From NCBI GenBank assembly GCA_964242335.1, contig CAXTAY010000008.1, positions 46,028-110,027 of the forward strand: DNA of 64,000 nucleotides, in the 5' to 3' direction. Under the pieces are notes generated by a model that was not told the origin of the DNA, ran no database searches, and saw only the letters and a program-made list of their open reading frames with translations. The translations under genes and the position numbers were made by a program. This document shows, piece by piece, positions 62,111-64,000 of this stretch. Each line of letters opens with the position of its first letter. Within the stretch, counting starts at the first letter, position 1. The stretch is from Lichenicoccus sp964242335 (lineage in GTDB: Bacteria; Pseudomonadota; Alphaproteobacteria; Acetobacterales; Acetobacteraceae).

Positions 62111-62921
62111 TGAAGGCGAGCAGGTCGGCGTTGAAGGCGTCCTGGTGCGTCTGCGCCAGGCCGTGCGGCGCACCCGGGTAGATCTTCAGCTGGGCCCCCG
62201 GGACCAGCTTGGAGGAGAGCAGGGCCGACGCCACGATGGGCACGATCTGGTCGTCGTCGCCGTGCGCGATCAGCGTCGGCACGTCGATCCGCTTCAGGTC
62301 CTCGGTGTAGTCCACCTCGGAGAACTCCCGGATGCAGTCCAGCTGGCCCTTGATGCCGCCCATCAAGCCCTGCAGCCAGAACGATTGCCGCACCCCCTCC
62401 GACAGCGTCGCACCCTCGCGGTTGTAGCCGTAGAACGGCAGCGCGAGCTCGCGGAAGAACTGCGAGCGGTCGTCGAAGGTGCCCTTGCGTATGCCGTCGA
62501 ACACCTCGATCGGCAGACCGACCGGGTTGGCCTCGGTGCGGAGCATCAGCGGCGGCACGGCGCCGAGAAGCACCACCTTGGCGAGGCGGCCGGTGCCGTG
62601 GCGGCCGACATAGTGCGCGACCTCGCCGCCGCCGGTGGAGTGACCGACCAGCACCGCCCCCTTCAGGTCGAGCGCCTCGATCAGCGCCGACAGGTCGTCG
62701 GCGTACTGGTCCATGTGGTTGCCGTCCCAGGTCTGGGAGGACCGGCCATGGCTGCGGCGGTCATGCGCCACCACGCGGTAGCCGCGCTCGCCGAGGAACA
62801 CCATCTGGGCGTCCCACGCATCGGCGCTGAGCGGCCAGCCGTGCGACAGGATGACGGGGGGACCGGAACCCCAATCCTTGTAGAAGATCTCGGCGCCGTC
62901 ACTGACCGTGATCTTCGGCAT
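62100..62921 (-). CDS. Alpha/beta hydrolase, non-heme chloroperoxidase/arylesterase type
   Basis: 273 residues from ATG 62921 (AGAGGG nine bases upstream; ATG 62930 also in frame). Catalytic Ser95 in LVGHSTGGGE, with Asp in AHGDDDQIVP and His in YPGAPHGLAQ completing the triad; oxyanion HGWPLSADAWD. The sequence pattern ITVSDGAEIFYKDWGSGPPV and MVFLGERGYRVVAHDRRSHGRS is that of the non-heme chloroperoxidase/arylesterase group. No signal peptide. Physiological substrate unknown. Confidence 0.9.
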   Translation of the reverse strand: MPKITVSDGAEIFYKDWGSGPPVILSHGWPLSADAWDAQMVFLGERGYRVVAHDRRSHGRSSQTWDGNHMDQYADDLSALIEALDLKGAVLVGHSTGGGEVAHYVGRHGTGRLAKVVLLGAVPPLMLRTEANPVGLPIEVFDGIRKGTFDDRSQFFRELALPFYGYNREGATLSEGVRQSFWLQGLMGGIKGQLDCIREFSEVDYTEDLKRIDVPTLIAHGDDDQIVPIVASALLSSKLVPGAQLKIYPGAPHGLAQTHQDAFNADLLAFIKG

Positions 62922-63021
62922 AGCGAGCATCCCTCTCTTTTAAGAGGACGCTACCGCCGCGGCGAGACGATGACCAGTGCCAAGAGACGGGGCGGCGTGC
63001 CGCCGCGCCGGTTGCCGCGGA

Positions 63022-63351
63022 TCAGGCGATGCTCTCGCGCACCCACTGCTTGAGCTGGCTCTTGGGCAGCGCGCCTACCTTGGTCGCCGCAGGCTTGCCG
63101 TCCTTGAACAGGATCATGGTCGGGATGCCGCGCACCGCGTAGGTGTTCGGGGTCACCGGGTTCTCGTCGATATTGACCTTGGCCACCGTGACCTGGCCCT
63201 TGAACTCGGCGCCGATCTCCTCGAGGGCCGGGGCGATCATCTTGCACGGGCCGCACCACTCGGCCCAGAAATCGACCAGCACCGCACCCTTCGCCTTCAG
63301 CACGTCGGAGTCGAAGCTGTCATCCGTCACGGCGACCGTGTTCTCGCTCAT
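63022..63351 (-). CDS. trxA: Thioredoxin TrxA
   Basis: 109-residue cytoplasmic thiol-disulfide oxidoreductase. Active site WCGPC at Cys33/Cys36 in VDFWAEWCGPCKMIAPALEEI, and the cis-Pro region AVRGIPTMILFKDGK. ATG 63351 has GAGGTG six bases upstream. Follows addA on the same strand by 78 bases, the usual alphaproteobacterial arrangement. Confidence 0.97.
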   Translation of the reverse strand: MSENTVAVTDDSFDSDVLKAKGAVLVDFWAEWCGPCKMIAPALEEIGAEFKGQVTVAKVNIDENPVTPNTYAVRGIPTMILFKDGKPAATKVGALPKSQLKQWVRESIA

Positions 63352-63429
63352 CTCATCACCTCTGCTGGGCCTGATCCGCTCGACCACGCCGATCTCCTGC
63401 TCAGCAGATTGGGCAGAACCGTTATCCGG

Positions 63430-64000
63430 TCAAGCGGCCGGCCCCTCGCCCGGCGCGGGCCTCACCCCCGGCCGGTGCATCTCGAGCAGCGCGTCGGGCA
63501 GGATCATCACCGACGGGCCCTCGGTCCAGACCAGGACGCAGCGTATCTCCCGCGACGGGTACAGCAGGCCCAGCAGGGCCCGATACGCCGCCATCTGACG
63601 CAGGTACAGCACCGGCACCTCGGCCGCAGCGGCGGGTGCGGTCCGGCCGGTCTTGAAGTCGCACAGCACCACACGCGACGGGCCGACCAGCAGCCGGTCG
63701 ACCTGTCCGTTCACCACCAGCCCGTCCACGACCCCGGCCAGAGGCTGCTCGGCACGCGCCTCCGGCCCGAACAGCCCCGCCAGCTCCGGCGCGTCGAGCA
63801 CCGAAAGCGCCTGATCGGCGAGCGCAGCCGCCTGCGGCAGGTCCAGCCCGTGCGACGGGTGCCTGGCGAAGGCATGCGCCGCACGCGCGCGATCGCCGGC
63901 CGGCAGCCCAGGCAGGTGCTGCAGCAGGGCGTGCATCAGGCGGCCACGGGCGAGACCGGCCTCGCGCCGGTCGGCGCCGCCGGCACGCGCGAGCGGCGAG
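63430..64000 (-). CDS. addA: Double-strand break repair helicase-nuclease AddA, C-terminal part
   Basis: The 3' end of addA; the rest lies beyond the right edge and the frame is open to base 64000. The visible 189 residues form the C-terminal nuclease domain: RGRLMHALLQHLPGLPAGDRARAA, VNGQVDRLLVGPSRVVLCDFKTGRTAPAA with the PD-(D/E)xK-type Asp and Lys, and YLRQMAAYRALLGLLYPSREIRCVLVWTEG. AddAB processes broken DNA ends for RecA, which is encoded 49 kb away. Confidence 0.9.
   Translation of the reverse strand, partial: SPLARAGGADRREAGLARGRLMHALLQHLPGLPAGDRARAAHAFARHPSHGLDLPQAAALADQALSVLDAPELAGLFGPEARAEQPLAGVVDGLVVNGQVDRLLVGPSRVVLCDFKTGRTAPAAAAEVPVLYLRQMAAYRALLGLLYPSREIRCVLVWTEGPSVMILPDALLEMHRPGVRPAPGEGPAA

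Overview
The window is a high-GC chromosomal segment of an alphaproteobacterium, most likely a member of the Acetobacteraceae or a close Rhodospirillales relative. This rests on the hopanoid genes hpnH/I/J/K/M, an NDUFA12-mlaD-DUF2155 block, alphaproteobacterial FliX, MotE and CheZ proteins in the flagellar region, a DksA lacking the zinc cysteines, and an addA-trxA junction. I see no rRNA, tRNA, CRISPR array, transposase or phage gene. The DNA reads as core chromosome rather than an accessory island, and no clearly new multi-gene system stands out. The unusual points are local: a missing start codon, a frameshift, palindromic repeats and several uncharacterised conserved proteins.

Layout. 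1-3.7 kb: end of a carotenoid desaturase gene, then an acyltransferase, a glycosyltransferase and a DUF2141 protein (probable glycosylated and acylated carotenoid), followed by two very small secreted or membrane proteins. 3.8-8.7 kb (minus strand): two tightly overlapped groups, otsB-otsA-dsbB-coq7 and NDUFA12-mlaD-hypothetical-DUF2155. 8.9-12.5 kb (plus): TSCPD-domain protein, RidA-family protein, FemAB-like acyltransferase and a DUF2934 protein. 12.6-15 kb (minus): NADP-isocitrate dehydrogenase and recA, with a cluster of GTTC/GAAC motifs upstream of recA.

15.2-35.1 kb is a flagellar region in several divergent transcription units: flgB-flgC-fliE-fliQ-fliR-flhB (minus), hypothetical-fliO-fliP (plus), fliL-fliM-DUF6468-motE-cheY-cheZ-large helical-repeat protein (minus), flgF-flgG-flgA-flgH (plus), fliX (minus) and flgI-flgJ-flgN (plus). 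The polyamine genes speD and speE, and dksA, are embedded in it. Genes for flhA, the filament, the hook and most of the motor are not in the window.

35.4-54 kb is a mix of housekeeping genes: a histone-H1-like basic protein, DUF983, mtnA, a DUF2272 lipoprotein, rhodanese, cysteine synthase, an MFS carrier, a PRC-barrel protein, an SDR gene with an apparent frameshift, an OmpR/EnvZ-type two-component system, a DedA protein, a second SDR, DUF2165, ispE, a TPR protein, a family-4-like uracil-DNA glycosylase and a CNNM/CorC transporter-like protein. 54.2-62.1 kb is the isoprenoid/hopanoid block: hpnH diverges from dxs-hpnM-hpnI-hpnJ-hpnK. Dxs and IspE supply isoprenoid precursors, and the Hpn proteins build and modify the hopanoid side chain. 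The window closes with an alpha/beta hydrolase, thioredoxin and the 3' end of addA, all on the minus strand.
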